Assembly (NCBI RefSeq): GCF_021389975.1
Contig: NZ_CP089981.1
Span: forward strand, 824,501-888,500
DNA from: Fulvivirga ulvae
GTDB lineage: Bacteria; Bacteroidota; Bacteroidia; Cytophagales; Cyclobacteriaceae
DNA: 64,000 bases
Direction: 5' to 3'
Shown here one piece after another: positions 1-8,303 of the stretch. A model generated the notes under the pieces. The model worked only from the letters and a program-made list of their open reading frames with translations, ran no database searches and had not been told where the DNA came from. A program made the translations under genes and the position numbers. Position 1 is the stretch's first letter; each line of letters opens with the position of its first letter.

Positions 1-1582
1 GCACATTTCTTTTTACACTTTTGTCGCCGCCGTAGCTGCTATAGTAGGAGACGTGGCATGGGTTATCGCGCTCGTCCCAGCGGTAGTCAGGGTCATAGTG
101 GTAGGATTCATATGAGTCATAAGCACTAAACTCGTCGTCGTCATCTTCCCAATCCTGCTCTTCCAGGGGCACCATATTCTCCTCAGCCTCAGTTTCTCCA
201 CAGTAATATGAAGAGTGGTGTTTACGGAAGCCTATGCGCACCTGATAGATGGCACCAGGTTCGGTTTTTATCAATTCGGATATATCCAATGTGAAACGGT
301 TCCATTTGCCAAGGTCAATGATACCGGAAGTGTTTAACGGAACGGTTTTACGAAGCACCGGCTTACCCACTCTTCTGAGTTGCTGGTTGCCGTCAAGGTC
401 ATTGGTCTGTAAAAACTGGATAACATTACTCTCATAAATCTTGATAATCTCAACATCTACAGCTTTCAGGCTTACGGCCTCAAACGGGAAGATCAGTCCG
501 TTGGAACTTGGTAAAATATTGCCTTGTCCTACGAGCCTCACTGCCGGGCTGATCTGGGCGAAGGTTACACTTCTGGAGTCTCCCTTGTTCATTTTATAAT
601 CAAGAATATTCCTAATCCCAGGAGAGACTGTAACGGTCTTATCTCCGGTTTGTCTTACCGGCGGGTATACAAAAACCTGATTGCCTTTAATATCAAAATC
701 CAGCGAGTACAGCCCCTGAATGGTTATGAGACCTTCAAGGTTCTGCTTTGGCTTTATGGGGTCCGAAAATTGGAGTACAAGGTACTGATTGGGACTCTGA
801 ACCACTTTCACGTCCACCAGTGTAAAGTCGCCCAGGGCGGGGATTACAACTTCTTCATTTAATTTCTTATCAATATCCAAAGGCGAACCATCAAGACTGA
901 TCTTTACGGTGCTTTTCTGGTCTTTGCGTTTAACATCTCCAATGATAAAACGGTGCTCATTCTGGGTGTGTGTCCAGGCCATAGGCAACGTTGAACCATC
1001 TTGAACTGCCTGCGCTGATTTTTCAACGTCCTTATCATCCGCTGCATCGGCAGTATAAACCACACCTATGATCCGCTGTTCTTTTAAAGCAGTTTTATCA
1101 ACTGTTTCGATGTTTTCAATTTCTATATCAAAATTTTGCTCAACTATCTGGAACTGATACTCAAACTCTCCCAAGTCTTCCGACACTTTCGTAACTTTTC
1201 CCAGGTGAAATCTGGCCTGATAAACCTGACCCGACTTCATCCTCTCTGATGGCTGGAATTCCACAGTTCTTGCATCGATCCATACTGCTTTGCCATCAAT
1301 GCCCGGATCAAAACTAAAGACCTTTTTATCTACCTCCTGCCCTATCTGTGTTGAATCGGCAACATCCATTGCCAGTCGGATGCGGACATAGGACTTGGAT
1401 GAAACCACTCCTGCCGTGTAGGAAGATATATATGCTGAGAAGGCCGGATTTATTTTTGTTTCTCCTATATCACCTGCTTTCCCTGTACGATTAAAATAAA
1501 AAACCGCGAGCAACACGACGACAATGCCGACGGCCGCTCCAATGAAATACTTGTTTTTGTTAATTCTTTTGACTTCAGTCAT
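1..1582 (-). CDS. Alpha-2-macroglobulin-like protein, 5' part (runs off the window)
   Basis: An open frame on the minus strand runs from an ATG at 1582 to the window edge without a stop, giving about 527 residues of a longer protein. The N-terminus has a short basic stretch and one hydrophobic segment (about residues 12-29, IGAAVGIVVVLLAVFYF), which fits a membrane anchor. What follows is a series of beta-rich segments without cysteines until a Cys, Asp/Glu and Tyr-rich stretch near the cut end. I recognise this as the N-terminal macroglobulin-domain part of the large bacterial alpha-2-macroglobulin-like proteins of Bacteroidota, which are envelope proteins usually well over 1500 residues long. 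The thioester or bait region, if any, would lie outside the window. It is divergent from the lipoprotein gene at 1711. The family is inferred from overall pattern, not from a diagnostic motif. Confidence 0.75.
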   Translation of the reverse strand, partial: MTEVKRINKNKYFIGAAVGIVVVLLAVFYFNRTGKAGDIGETKINPAFSAYISSYTAGVVSSKSYVRIRLAMDVADSTQIGQEVDKKVFSFDPGIDGKAVWIDARTVEFQPSERMKSGQVYQARFHLGKVTKVSEDLGEFEYQFQIVEQNFDIEIENIETVDKTALKEQRIIGVVYTADAADDKDVEKSAQAVQDGSTLPMAWTHTQNEHRFIIGDVKRKDQKSTVKISLDGSPLDIDKKLNEEVVIPALGDFTLVDVKVVQSPNQYLVLQFSDPIKPKQNLEGLITIQGLYSLDFDIKGNQVFVYPPVRQTGDKTVTVSPGIRNILDYKMNKGDSRSVTFAQISPAVRLVGQGNILPSSNGLIFPFEAVSLKAVDVEIIKIYESNVIQFLQTNDLDGNQQLRRVGKPVLRKTVPLNTSGIIDLGKWNRFTLDISELIKTEPGAIYQVRIGFRKHHSSYYCGETEAEENMVPLEEQDWEDDDDEFSAYDSYESYHYDPDYRWDERDNPCHVSYYSSYGGDKSVKRNV

Positions 1583-1682
1583 AGTAGTTATATGCTTGTA
1601 TATTTTGAGGCCAACAATATCGGAAAATAATTTTATAATAGAGCTAATTATATTGCTGCTTGTATGAAATTTTTGTAATCAA

Positions 1683-1690
1683 TACTTTTG
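1683..1690 (+). promoter_or_regulatory. Candidate -7 promoter element (TACTTTTG)
   Basis: TACTTTTG matches the Bacteroidota -7 consensus TAnnTTTG exactly and lies 20 bases upstream of the lipoprotein start at 1711. A TTG at 1660-1662 could be the -33 element with a 20-base spacer. Motif match only. Confidence 0.4.
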
Positions 1691-1710
1691 TTTGGATCAA
1701 AACCAATATC

Positions 1711-2196
1711 ATGAAAAAATTAATATACATAGTGTTCGTATATGCAACCATCGGAACTATAACCATATCTTGCGGCGACAGCAAGAAAAAGGAAACCGAA
1801 GAGATAACCATCGAGGACAAGGAGCTACCGGCAGAAGAAAGGGCGGAGAAGGCCTTATATGATGAAGTAATGGCTATACACGATGATGTAATGCCGCAAA
1901 TGGACAATATGATGAAGCTAAAAGGCGAGCTGCAGGTAAAGCTTGATATGGCCAGGGAAAAAGAAGAAGCTACAGAAGAAACACTTCGGGCACTGGAAGC
2001 AGGTATAAAAAAACTGGAAGAGGCCGATGAAGCCATGATGCAATGGATGCGTGATTTTGAGGGTCAGGATAACGTGGAGGACCATGAACAGGTAATGAAC
2101 TACTACACTACCCAAAAAGCTGAAATAGAAAAGGTAAGAAAAATGATGCTGAGTGCCATGAAAAACGCAAGACATCAACTACAGAGTATAGAATAA
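1711..2196 (+). CDS. Small coiled-coil lipoprotein, function unknown
   Basis: The protein of 161 residues begins with a lipoprotein signal peptide: Lys-Lys, a hydrophobic core and a lipobox ending TISCGD, so the mature protein would be lipid-anchored at Cys20. The rest is very acidic and charged (KKKETEEITIEDKE) and predicted helical, with heptad-like spacing from about residue 55 to the end. I chose the ATG at 1711 because it puts the signal peptide at the N-terminus; an ATG 51 bases upstream would add a non-signal extension. Similar short helical lipoproteins are common in Bacteroidota, sometimes annotated by coiled-coil similarity as viral A-type inclusion proteins, but that name carries no function. 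No catalytic motif is visible. Confidence 0.75.
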   Translation: MKKLIYIVFVYATIGTITISCGDSKKKETEEITIEDKELPAEERAEKALYDEVMAIHDDVMPQMDNMMKLKGELQVKLDMAREKEEATEETLRALEAGIKKLEEADEAMMQWMRDFEGQDNVEDHEQVMNYYTTQKAEIEKVRKMMLSAMKNARHQLQSIE

Positions 2197-2307
2197 TCGT
2201 TAAGCACTTCAAAAGCCATAACAGCTTGTGACCCGGCCGGATTCTGTTTAGCCATTGCTTTTGTCAGCAATAATGTCTAAATTATAGTTAACTAAATAGA
2301 ATCATGT

Positions 2308-2751
2308 ATGGTCAATAAGCTTAACCATTGGCTGGATTCTATCCACCCTCCGATATGGGTAGATTTCCTTAGAATTGCGGTAGGATTGTTTATCGTTTAC
2401 AAGGGAGCAATTTTCACCATTAATTTTGAGAGTTTTACGGAAAACATAGCCTCTGTAGGCTGGATTTTTATTGCGGCACACCTCGGGCAGGTTATTATTT
2501 TCGTTCACCTGGTATGTGGTATCATTCTTATTCTTGGAGCTTACACCCGGCTTATGAGCTTCTTAAATATTCCCATACTCGCCGGAGCTGTCATTTTCAA
2601 TTATAAAATGATGCTTACATCTGACAACTATATGGAGTTACCAATGGCAATTATCATATTGGCATTGCTTATCCTGGTATTTATTACCGGATCGGGCAAA
2701 TTTTCATTAGACGAAAGACAAAGAAGGGCTGACCAATTAAAGGCTCACTAG
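2308..2751 (+). CDS. DoxX family membrane protein
   Basis: The 147-residue protein has four hydrophobic segments and the DoxX-type layout: an amphipathic start, FLRIAVGLFIVYKG in the first membrane segment, a second segment with GWIFIAAHLGQVIIF, a third reading HLVCGIILILGAYTRL, and a last segment near ALLILVFITGSGKFSLD. The 'TGSGKFSLD' end is typical of the family in Bacteroidota. DoxX proteins are small integral membrane proteins; some members are tied to quinone-linked or redox functions, but the role of this one cannot be read from sequence. It is separated by about 110 bases from the lipoprotein upstream and is convergent with the DUF4097 operon downstream. Confidence 0.85.
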   Translation: MVNKLNHWLDSIHPPIWVDFLRIAVGLFIVYKGAIFTINFESFTENIASVGWIFIAAHLGQVIIFVHLVCGIILILGAYTRLMSFLNIPILAGAVIFNYKMMLTSDNYMELPMAIIILALLILVFITGSGKFSLDERQRRADQLKAH

Positions 2752-2777
2752 TCAGCAATGACGGATTCCACACAAAG

Positions 2778-2859
2778 GAGGCTGCATATAAACTTCTCCC
2801 GTTAGTTTGTATATTCAAAATCAGGTTTTTAGGATGGGCGAAGTTTGTTGTGCAGCCTC
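2778..2859. repeat. Imperfect inverted repeat, 82 bp, ends GAGGCTGC/GCAGCCTC
   Basis: The arms at 2778-2795 and 2840-2859 pair almost throughout (GAGGCTGC-ATA-AAACTTC against GAAGTTT-GTTG-TGCAGCCTC), closing a loop of about 44 bases. It lies between convergent genes and could simply be a bidirectional terminator. Its outer GAGGCTG end is shared with the longer element at 24897-24998, so it may belong to the same repeat family. Confidence 0.5.
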
Positions 2860-2970
2860 ATGTTTTATAAATCTGTCGAATACTGTTAATTGCATAAGAC
2901 TTAATCCTTTGAGGGTAAAGTCAGCGGAGAGGGGGTTTTGCAAAACACCGGTTCGTATTGAAATAATCAG

Positions 2971-3720
2971 CTATTTCCTCATGTAAACATTACCATACTT
3001 GGATTCGAGAAAGCACTTTGCTCCTCCACCATTGAGCTTTTTAGATACTACCGTCCATTTATCATAGTCGAGTATATCGCTACCGGTACGGTCAAAATCC
3101 ACCTCCAGATCGGTAAATATCTCTCCATATTTGGTTCTGGCCTGAATGTCCCGCTTAGAAGACTCTGGAATTTTAACATCTACTCCTCCGTATTTGGCAT
3201 TGACCTCCAGCGGGGCTTTATAATCAAGAACTTCTACTATACCATACTTGGCGTTGACCTGCAGTTCTATGTTGGCTGGAACAAATACCTCCAGTTTTAT
3301 TTCTTTATGAACGCCCTGCGAAACATATTCATGGTCGTTGCCATTCTCTCTAAAAAATTGCTTCAATTCCGGATCGTTCCAACTGTCGGTATTAAAAACG
3401 TAGGTTTCTCCGTCTTTTCTGACAGTGATCTTCTTTGGAAGGTCATCAAGGTTTTCAATTACAGAGTTGATAACGAGCTTGTCGCCTTCCATAAGCGAGG
3501 TTAGCTTAAAGGCATCGTTATTTTCACCGTTATTGATGGTCACAGTGCCCTTGATCTGCAATTGGTTTTTATCCCACGACCTGACCTGAACCAGCTCGGG
3601 ATACTTGAAATTCAGTGAAATTGAACGGACTGCTGACGCATCAAAAGATTGGTTGACCTGGGTCTGGCTATATAGCATTCCAGGTAGCATCAGCAGCGCT
3701 GATATGATTAGATTTTTCAT
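2971..3720 (-). CDS. Secreted DUF4097-like beta-repeat protein
   Basis: The protein of 249 residues has a signal peptide (cleavage likely after MLYSQ), then a region that ends in repeated short beta motifs: NAKYGIVEVLDYKAPLEVNAKYGGVDVKIP, later ARTKYGEIF and ESKYGNVYMRK. Such recurrent 'KYG-x-V/I' turns are what one sees in DUF4097/adhesin-like right-handed beta proteins. It is last in a four-gene minus-strand operon behind an ECF sigma factor, a membrane HEAT protein and a second DUF4097-like protein. No enzymatic motif is present. I infer an envelope-localised structural or signalling role linked to the sigma factor; the exact function is unknown. Confidence 0.7.
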   Translation of the reverse strand: MKNLIISALLMLPGMLYSQTQVNQSFDASAVRSISLNFKYPELVQVRSWDKNQLQIKGTVTINNGENNDAFKLTSLMEGDKLVINSVIENLDDLPKKITVRKDGETYVFNTDSWNDPELKQFFRENGNDHEYVSQGVHKEIKLEVFVPANIELQVNAKYGIVEVLDYKAPLEVNAKYGGVDVKIPESSKRDIQARTKYGEIFTDLEVDFDRTGSDILDYDKWTVVSKKLNGGGAKCFLESKYGNVYMRK

Positions 3721-3859
3721 TGTGTTTGAATTTAGACCTTTGTTTGAATTGTTTGAAGGTTCAGGTTTCCTGCCCTTCCGTAGGATGAGAAGAGCAGAAA
3801 TCCCGGATATCTTTGGTGTTTGTTGTTATCGGAAATGAGAAGCTGAACCGGACCAGGGT

Positions 3860-4630
3860 TTATTTGCCTCTCAGGTAAACATTGCCATGCGTTGCGGACA
3901 GCGACAGATTGACGCCGCCGCTTCCCAGCTTGCCATTGATTTTCTTGGAGCCATAGACCTTCATACCATCTGTGTTTTCCACTTTAATATCCAGATCAGA
4001 ATATACCTCTCCCCAGTTGGTGGATACATTCAGGTTGGCATTGGTGGAAGCGGGTATAGTTACATCCACATCCCCATGCACAGTGGCAATACTGCTGGGT
4101 AAACCCTGAAATACGCCAGTAAAGATCACGTCTACATTTCCATGGACAGAGTTTACTGTCATCGGGCCCGTCACATCGATCATTTTGATATCTCCGCCAA
4201 GGGTCTGCACTTCTATTTCACCGGTGATATTCTGCGCATGAAAATCATCTCCATGAATACTGGAATTAACATACTTTACTTTGACGCCTTTGGGCACTTT
4301 CACCACATATTTGGCATCGTCATTTCGCGCCACCTGATGCACTACTTTTCGGTCTTTGCCTTCATCTTTCACGGCCAGGCCGATACCAGTGTTATCAGAC
4401 AAACCCATGCCGTTGACCGGCCTAAGCCCTTTGGCTCGTTCCGGGATCTTGTATGAACCTGCCGTTTCAATAATCACTTCGTTGCCCGAATAGCCCTCAA
4501 CAGCCACATTGGTTAGCTCTTTCAGCTCCAGTACACCGGAGGTTATGGCTATTTTATGCTGGCCCAAGACCGGCAATGCTAATAAAGTAAATACTAATAT
4601 CCCTAATACGCTTTTTACTTGAGTTTTCAT
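3860..4630 (-). CDS. Secreted DUF4097 family beta-repeat protein
   Basis: This 256-residue protein starts with a signal peptide (LLALPVLGQ) and then shows a ladder of short beta repeats rich in glycine, for example EVQTLGGDIKMIDVTGPMTV, NSVHGNVDVIFTG, ATVHGDVDVTIP and SATHGNVYLRGK. The recurring 'HG-N/D-V' turn is the counterpart of the 'KYG' turn in the downstream gene, so the two are distant paralogues with the same C-terminal ending (GNVY(L/M)R). The family is DUF4097. It lies between the HEAT-repeat gene and the second DUF4097 gene in the ECF sigma operon. The substrate or partner is unknown. Confidence 0.75.
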   Translation of the reverse strand: MKTQVKSVLGILVFTLLALPVLGQHKIAITSGVLELKELTNVAVEGYSGNEVIIETAGSYKIPERAKGLRPVNGMGLSDNTGIGLAVKDEGKDRKVVHQVARNDDAKYVVKVPKGVKVKYVNSSIHGDDFHAQNITGEIEVQTLGGDIKMIDVTGPMTVNSVHGNVDVIFTGVFQGLPSSIATVHGDVDVTIPASTNANLNVSTNWGEVYSDLDIKVENTDGMKVYGSKKINGKLGSGGVNLSLSATHGNVYLRGK

Positions 4631-4667
4631 TTGTTCTCTGTTTTGTTATCCTATTTATTTTGAGTCC

Positions 4668-4701
4668 TGATCACTTAGTGCACATTCGCACTTCGTGATC
4701 A
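4668..4701 (-). other. Perfect two-stem hairpin inside the sigma-factor operon
   Basis: TGATCAC/GTGATCA (7 bp) encloses a 2x2 internal loop and then AGTGC/GCACT (5 bp) around a six-base loop. The stop codon of the HEAT gene lies within the outer stem. No T-tract follows on the minus strand, so it is not a standard intrinsic terminator; it could be an RNA processing or stability element between the regulatory genes and the two DUF4097 genes. Confidence 0.6.
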
Positions 4702-5487
4702 TGATAATTTAAAAACTGCCATGTGGGCCTCATCTTTGACCGTCTCCATGGTCTTTTTATCTTCTATAATGTTTTGTAACTCGTCCAATGCCCTTTTCTC
4801 TTTAAGCTGAACCATCAGGTTGATCAATGTGATCTGAATCAGTGGATCGGTTTGTGATTCCATAGATTTGATCAGCGCATCCATCACTTCAGGTTCATTT
4901 GTAAATTTTGACAATGCCTCAACAGCGGCCAGTCGCACATTGGTATTTTCGTCATTATTCATGGTCCTGATCAGTGCGTTCACTATTTCATCATCTGCAC
5001 TGCTCATAGCGTACGAGGCATTGACCCCCTGCAACCTTCTGCTGGCCGAAGAATTATCGGTAAGGGATTGCATCACCAGGCGTTTTGTAGCTTCCATCTC
5101 TTTTTTGATCTCGGCAATTTCCTGATCATTTTGATCATTTTTCATCAGCCACATACCTATGAACACACCTGATAAGATCAGGGCAAAAGAGGCAGCTATC
5201 TTAAGCGGGGAGAATTTCCAGCCGTTGTGATCAAGCGGCTTTACTTTTTTATTGTTTTCAGCCTCAATTTCAGCCGCCAGGGCGGCCTCAAAACCGGCTT
5301 TAAGGTTACTGTCAGGCTCCAAATGCCTGTCATGCCCCAAAAGCGCCATGGTCACTTTCAACTCTTCATACTTTTGTTTGTTCTCAGGGCTCTTTTCAAT
5401 ATATTTCGTCACAAACTCCCTGAGTTCACCTGTGAGGTTGCCGTCAATATAGTCTATCAGCAGGGCATTCATTTTCTTTTCATCCAT
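4699..5487 (-). CDS. Membrane HEAT-repeat protein, putative anti-sigma factor
   Basis: The 262-residue protein has an N-terminal part resembling the anti-sigma cytoplasmic domain (residues 1-60: LLIDYIDGNLTGELREFVTKYIEKSPENKQKYEELK) but without the His-Cys-Cys zinc ligands. One transmembrane helix follows (about residues 94-115, KIAASFALILSGVFIGMWLM), then a short coiled coil and C-terminal HEAT-like repeats (DDEIVNALIRTMNNDENTN, EPEVMDALIKSMESQ). It sits four bases downstream of the ECF sigma gene and is surely cotranscribed. Anti-sigma function is inferred from position, topology and the N-terminal pattern. The periplasmic HEAT part could be the sensor that receives a signal. Confidence 0.75.
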   Translation of the reverse strand: MDEKKMNALLIDYIDGNLTGELREFVTKYIEKSPENKQKYEELKVTMALLGHDRHLEPDSNLKAGFEAALAAEIEAENNKKVKPLDHNGWKFSPLKIAASFALILSGVFIGMWLMKNDQNDQEIAEIKKEMEATKRLVMQSLTDNSSASRRLQGVNASYAMSSADDEIVNALIRTMNNDENTNVRLAAVEALSKFTNEPEVMDALIKSMESQTDPLIQITLINLMVQLKEKRALDELQNIIEDKKTMETVKDEAHMAVFKLS

Positions 5488-5491
5488 GACA

Positions 5492-6031
5492 TTAAATCTT
5501 TTCCAGTTCCAAATATTTTTCCCTCAACTGCTTTATTGCCCTGTGTACTTTCACTTTCACATTAGCCACCGAGCAATCCAGCACCTGCGCTACCTCCTCG
5601 TATTTCATCTGCTGAAACCTCGTGAGGATCAGTATCTCCCGCTGCTCGGGCTGTAGTTTGAACAGCGAAATGTAGAGGAGCTTCTGCCTCTCATCTTCCA
5701 CCATCACCTCATCCACGGCAGCTATCTTATTTTTAAGGTCTTCTACCTGTGCATAATCAGAAAACAGCATCTTATTTCTCCTGAAATAGTCAGCATATAT
5801 ATTTCTGGCCATTTGATAAATCCATGGCCTGAACTGTTTATCCTGATGGAAGGAGGCTCTGTATTTGATCATTCTTAAAAACACATTCTGCGTAAGGTCA
5901 TGCCCCAGGTCGCGATCAAAAGTGATTTTAACAAAGAAGTTATACAGTGGCTTATGATAGCGGTCAAAAAGCTCAGAGGCTTTTTCAAGGTCCCCGTTCT
6001 TCACTGCCATCATGAGCATTTCGTCTGTCAT
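5492..6031 (-). CDS. ECF RNA polymerase sigma factor (sigma-70 family)
   Basis: The 179-residue length and layout are those of an extracytoplasmic-function sigma factor. Region 2 runs from about residue 20 to 90 (FDRYHKPLYNFFVKITFDRDLGHDLTQNVFLRM, then the -10 recognition part FRPWIYQMARNIYADYFRR). Region 4 covers about residues 120-175 (LFKLQPEQREILILTRFQQMKYEEVAQVLDCSVANVKVKVHRAIKQLRE), a clear helix-turn-helix. It heads an operon with a putative membrane anti-sigma factor and two secreted DUF4097 proteins, so those downstream genes are the likely core regulon. The start at 6031 gives the usual short N-terminus. Confidence 0.92.
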   Translation of the reverse strand: MTDEMLMMAVKNGDLEKASELFDRYHKPLYNFFVKITFDRDLGHDLTQNVFLRMIKYRASFHQDKQFRPWIYQMARNIYADYFRRNKMLFSDYAQVEDLKNKIAAVDEVMVEDERQKLLYISLFKLQPEQREILILTRFQQMKYEEVAQVLDCSVANVKVKVHRAIKQLREKYLELEKI

Positions 6032-6473
6032 CTGTTTTATGGGTTATAACACTTTCGGATTTTCAGGGTTGGATACCGGGCTTCGATTAAAAGGTTACAG
6101 GAAGTTAAAAAACTTTTTAGCACAAAATAAAAAAGGCCCGACTGCTTTGCAGCCGGACCCGCCTAAAAAAACCAACTATTTAGACATTAATGCGCCAACA
6201 TTTATATTTTTAAGTAAGTTGGGCTCCAGGCCCGTACTTCTTATGAGTGTCTCATTTATTTATATTCACACTTATTCAACATACGTACCAATTGGCACAT
6301 CATCCATTTCTATCTGAAAATCAGCTCCTTAATAATAATCCGAAATGTAACTTCAGCCATATTTGGGAATATAATCCCGAAAAGAGACAGAAGAGCCATA
6401 CATACGGGTATATCGTCATTTTCTATAAAAGGCAATAAACGTTATATTCACCAACAAAATGAACTAGGAGCAG
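6032..6473. other. Intergenic region between divergent genes (442 bp)
   Basis: This is the 5' leader of the sigma operon (minus) and of the kinase-like gene (plus). It holds the hairpin at 6138-6156 described separately. No TAnnTTTG promoter with convincing spacing, no small ORF with a recognisable product, and no known riboswitch fold was seen. Confidence 0.5.
6138..6156 (-). terminator. Terminator-like hairpin in the sigma-factor leader
   Basis: CCGACTGC, a three-base loop and GCAGCCGG form an 8-bp stem with one A-C mismatch. Read on the minus strand it is followed by GCC and then TTTTTTATTTTG, the arrangement of an intrinsic terminator. It lies about 105 bases upstream of the sigma ORF, so it would end a short leader transcript or attenuate the operon. 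Confidence 0.5.
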
Positions 6474-7517
6474 ATGGCCATAATAGACAAAAAGAAGAGT
6501 ATTTATAAGATCAGTAAAGCTCTGCGAACTTATCTTATTGAGAACGACAGAGAGATAAAGTTACCTATTAAATATAGTGACCTTTTAAGGTATGATAATT
6601 CCATTCCTTTGCTAGACAAAAACAGTAAAGACACCCTATGGGAATCCGTTTTCTATCCTCAGGACGATATGAAACATATACACTATAGTCTTAAAAAAAT
6701 ATATGCGATCTTAAAAGCCGACGGGGATCTGTCGGTTATGGAACATCTCTTCGTGGATCGCATTGATCTTTGCATATATGGCAATACTCAACCATTCAGG
6801 ATCAGGATCGTCAATCGAATTAATGATAACTTTGATTATTTCTACATTAAAAATGCAGATGCCTCTCGTATATACGGTCTTGAGCTGGAGCATCTGCTTT
6901 CGCCAAACCGGATGAGTTATTTCGTTGATGGAGATACCCTTATCGAAGAGCATATTATTGGCATTCCCGGCGACCAGTTTATGAAATACCACCTCAATGA
7001 CAAAAATCTTAACAGAATCAGATTAGCCAAGGAATTTGTAAAATTTAACGAAAGGTGTTTTGTACGACTATTGGGAGATATGCACTCAAGCAACTTTGTA
7101 ATTGACATTACCCCTGACTTCGAAGAAGTGGACTACAGAATCCGGGCTATCGACTTTGACCAACAATCCTATGAAGGGCGGAAATCCATTTATCTCCCTC
7201 AGTATTTCAAGCAAAATAACCCCTTGATAGAAATAGGGATAAAATGTATGACACCTGAAACTGTAAAACAATATCAGAAAGAAGAACGATCTCTTATCGC
7301 CACCAGGCTAAAGGCAAGTAAAATAAAAATAGATGAGTTGCTAAAAGCAATGAGTGAAGACCAGGTATCACCCATCGGAAATGTGTACACATTAAGACAA
7401 GAACTCGCCAGACACTATAAGAACAGAGACTTTTTAGGATGTAACTCTATGGGTGAAATCCTTAAAAAGAGCCTGGATGCCGTGTTGGAACAAAAACCCT
7501 CTTACCATTTCCCATAA
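6474..7517 (+). CDS. Kinase-fold protein of unknown substrate
   Basis: The 347-residue soluble protein has no signal peptide. It shows a catalytic-loop-like motif GDMHSSN (D202, H204, N207) followed 25 residues after D202 by D227-F-D229, which matches the Brenner-type catalytic loop and metal-binding DxD/DFD of aminoglycoside-phosphotransferase and HipA-like kinases. Upstream, EEHIIGIPGDQF (about residue 160) resembles the hinge region of such kinases. A glycine-rich P-loop is not evident in the N-terminal half, which is rich in Ile, Lys and Tyr. I do not recognise the specific family. It is monocistronic, ends 73 bases before a convergent DUF6232 gene. A kinase fold is a moderately supported inference; the substrate is unknown. 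Confidence 0.65.
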   Translation: MAIIDKKKSIYKISKALRTYLIENDREIKLPIKYSDLLRYDNSIPLLDKNSKDTLWESVFYPQDDMKHIHYSLKKIYAILKADGDLSVMEHLFVDRIDLCIYGNTQPFRIRIVNRINDNFDYFYIKNADASRIYGLELEHLLSPNRMSYFVDGDTLIEEHIIGIPGDQFMKYHLNDKNLNRIRLAKEFVKFNERCFVRLLGDMHSSNFVIDITPDFEEVDYRIRAIDFDQQSYEGRKSIYLPQYFKQNNPLIEIGIKCMTPETVKQYQKEERSLIATRLKASKIKIDELLKAMSEDQVSPIGNVYTLRQELARHYKNRDFLGCNSMGEILKKSLDAVLEQKPSYHFP

Positions 7518-7525
7518 TAAAAAAA

Positions 7526-7572
7526 TAAGGAACTTTCTCCGCAGCACTGCATGCAAACCCTAAAGTTCCTTA
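7526..7572 (-). terminator. Terminator for the DUF6232 gene
   Basis: An 11-bp perfect inverted repeat, TAAGGAACTTT at 7526-7536 and AAAGTTCCTTA at 7562-7572, with a 25-base loop. On the minus strand the stem is followed by TTTTTTATTATGG, so it ends transcription of the gene at 7591-8079. It may also act on the convergent kinase-like gene. Confidence 0.75.
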
Positions 7573-7590
7573 TAGATATAAGTTATGTGC

Positions 7591-8079
7591 CTAGCTTACC
7601 ACCACCCGGTCTTTCCTTCTTCTACCATAGTCATAGTCTTTAACATATCTGAAGTAGGCTTTTTTGAGTGATGTAACGATTAATGCGGCGTACTCCCGAC
7701 TTCTGCTTACAATGGGCTGCTTTTCTCCTTCCGCTGTTCTAATCTCCACTGCATACTTGTCCTTTGCGGCAATCATCCATATGATACCACCTATGATCAA
7801 TGCCACCCCTAAACCGATGGCTACCATGTTCAGGTTCATAACGTAAACAGCTTCTTCAGTACTATATCTGATATCTGCAAATATGTCCAGAGAGCCCGCA
7901 ACAATGGAAAGAAAACCAAGTATGAATAGAATTATGCCAGGCGCATTACTGGCAGGTATCCTTTGAAGGTCAATTTTAGTGATCCCGTCAAGATTGTACT
8001 CATCTTTGTCAGCGTAAAATTTATCGCTTGTGATCTTTACGCCATGTCCGTCTGTATATATTATTTCTTCCTCTTTCAT
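7591..8079 (-). CDS. DUF6232 family membrane protein
   Basis: The 162-residue protein begins with a short soluble beta-rich part (EEIIYTDGHGVKITSDKFYADKDEYNLDGITKI) followed by two membrane helices (about residues 48-68 and 82-103, with a turn between them carrying a short periplasmic loop) and a C-terminal cytoplasmic part (DKYAVEIRTAEGEKQPIVSRSREYAALIVTSLKKAYF). This order, with the membrane hairpin in the middle of a split PH-like domain, is that of DUF6232. The biochemical role is not known. It stands alone between convergent and divergent neighbours. Confidence 0.75.
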   Translation of the reverse strand: MKEEEIIYTDGHGVKITSDKFYADKDEYNLDGITKIDLQRIPASNAPGIILFILGFLSIVAGSLDIFADIRYSTEEAVYVMNLNMVAIGLGVALIIGGIIWMIAAKDKYAVEIRTAEGEKQPIVSRSREYAALIVTSLKKAYFRYVKDYDYGRRRKDRVVVS

Positions 8080-8303
8080 CTCTTTATTGTTTATATATCT
8101 AGCTATAAAATAGTTTGTTCTTGTTAATAAAATTCTCTCTTCATTTTTAACTTTCAGAAAAGAATCTACAAAAGAAATGCCGTACAGATCAGTCTGTTTT
8201 TATTGAAATATTAGGGTTTTAGCAAGTGCATGCGCGCAATTTGTTCCACAAAAAGATGCCTTTTTTACTCCTTTTTGTTTCTTTGCAGCAAATTTTCAGC
8301 CTT

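Noticed and set aside
13..862. Plus- and minus-strand ORFs of 60-112 codons in the first kilobase
   Set aside because: They are out of frame with the long alpha-2-macroglobulin-like reading frame on the minus strand, which has no stop from 1582 to the window edge.
2935..2946. GTTTTGCAAAAC palindrome
   Set aside because: 12 bases with no loop or T-tract; likely chance in AT-rich DNA.
8100..8303. Fluoride riboswitch upstream of crcB
   Set aside because: The conserved GGNGAUGG...CCGCC-type core was not seen, and another gene lies directly upstream.
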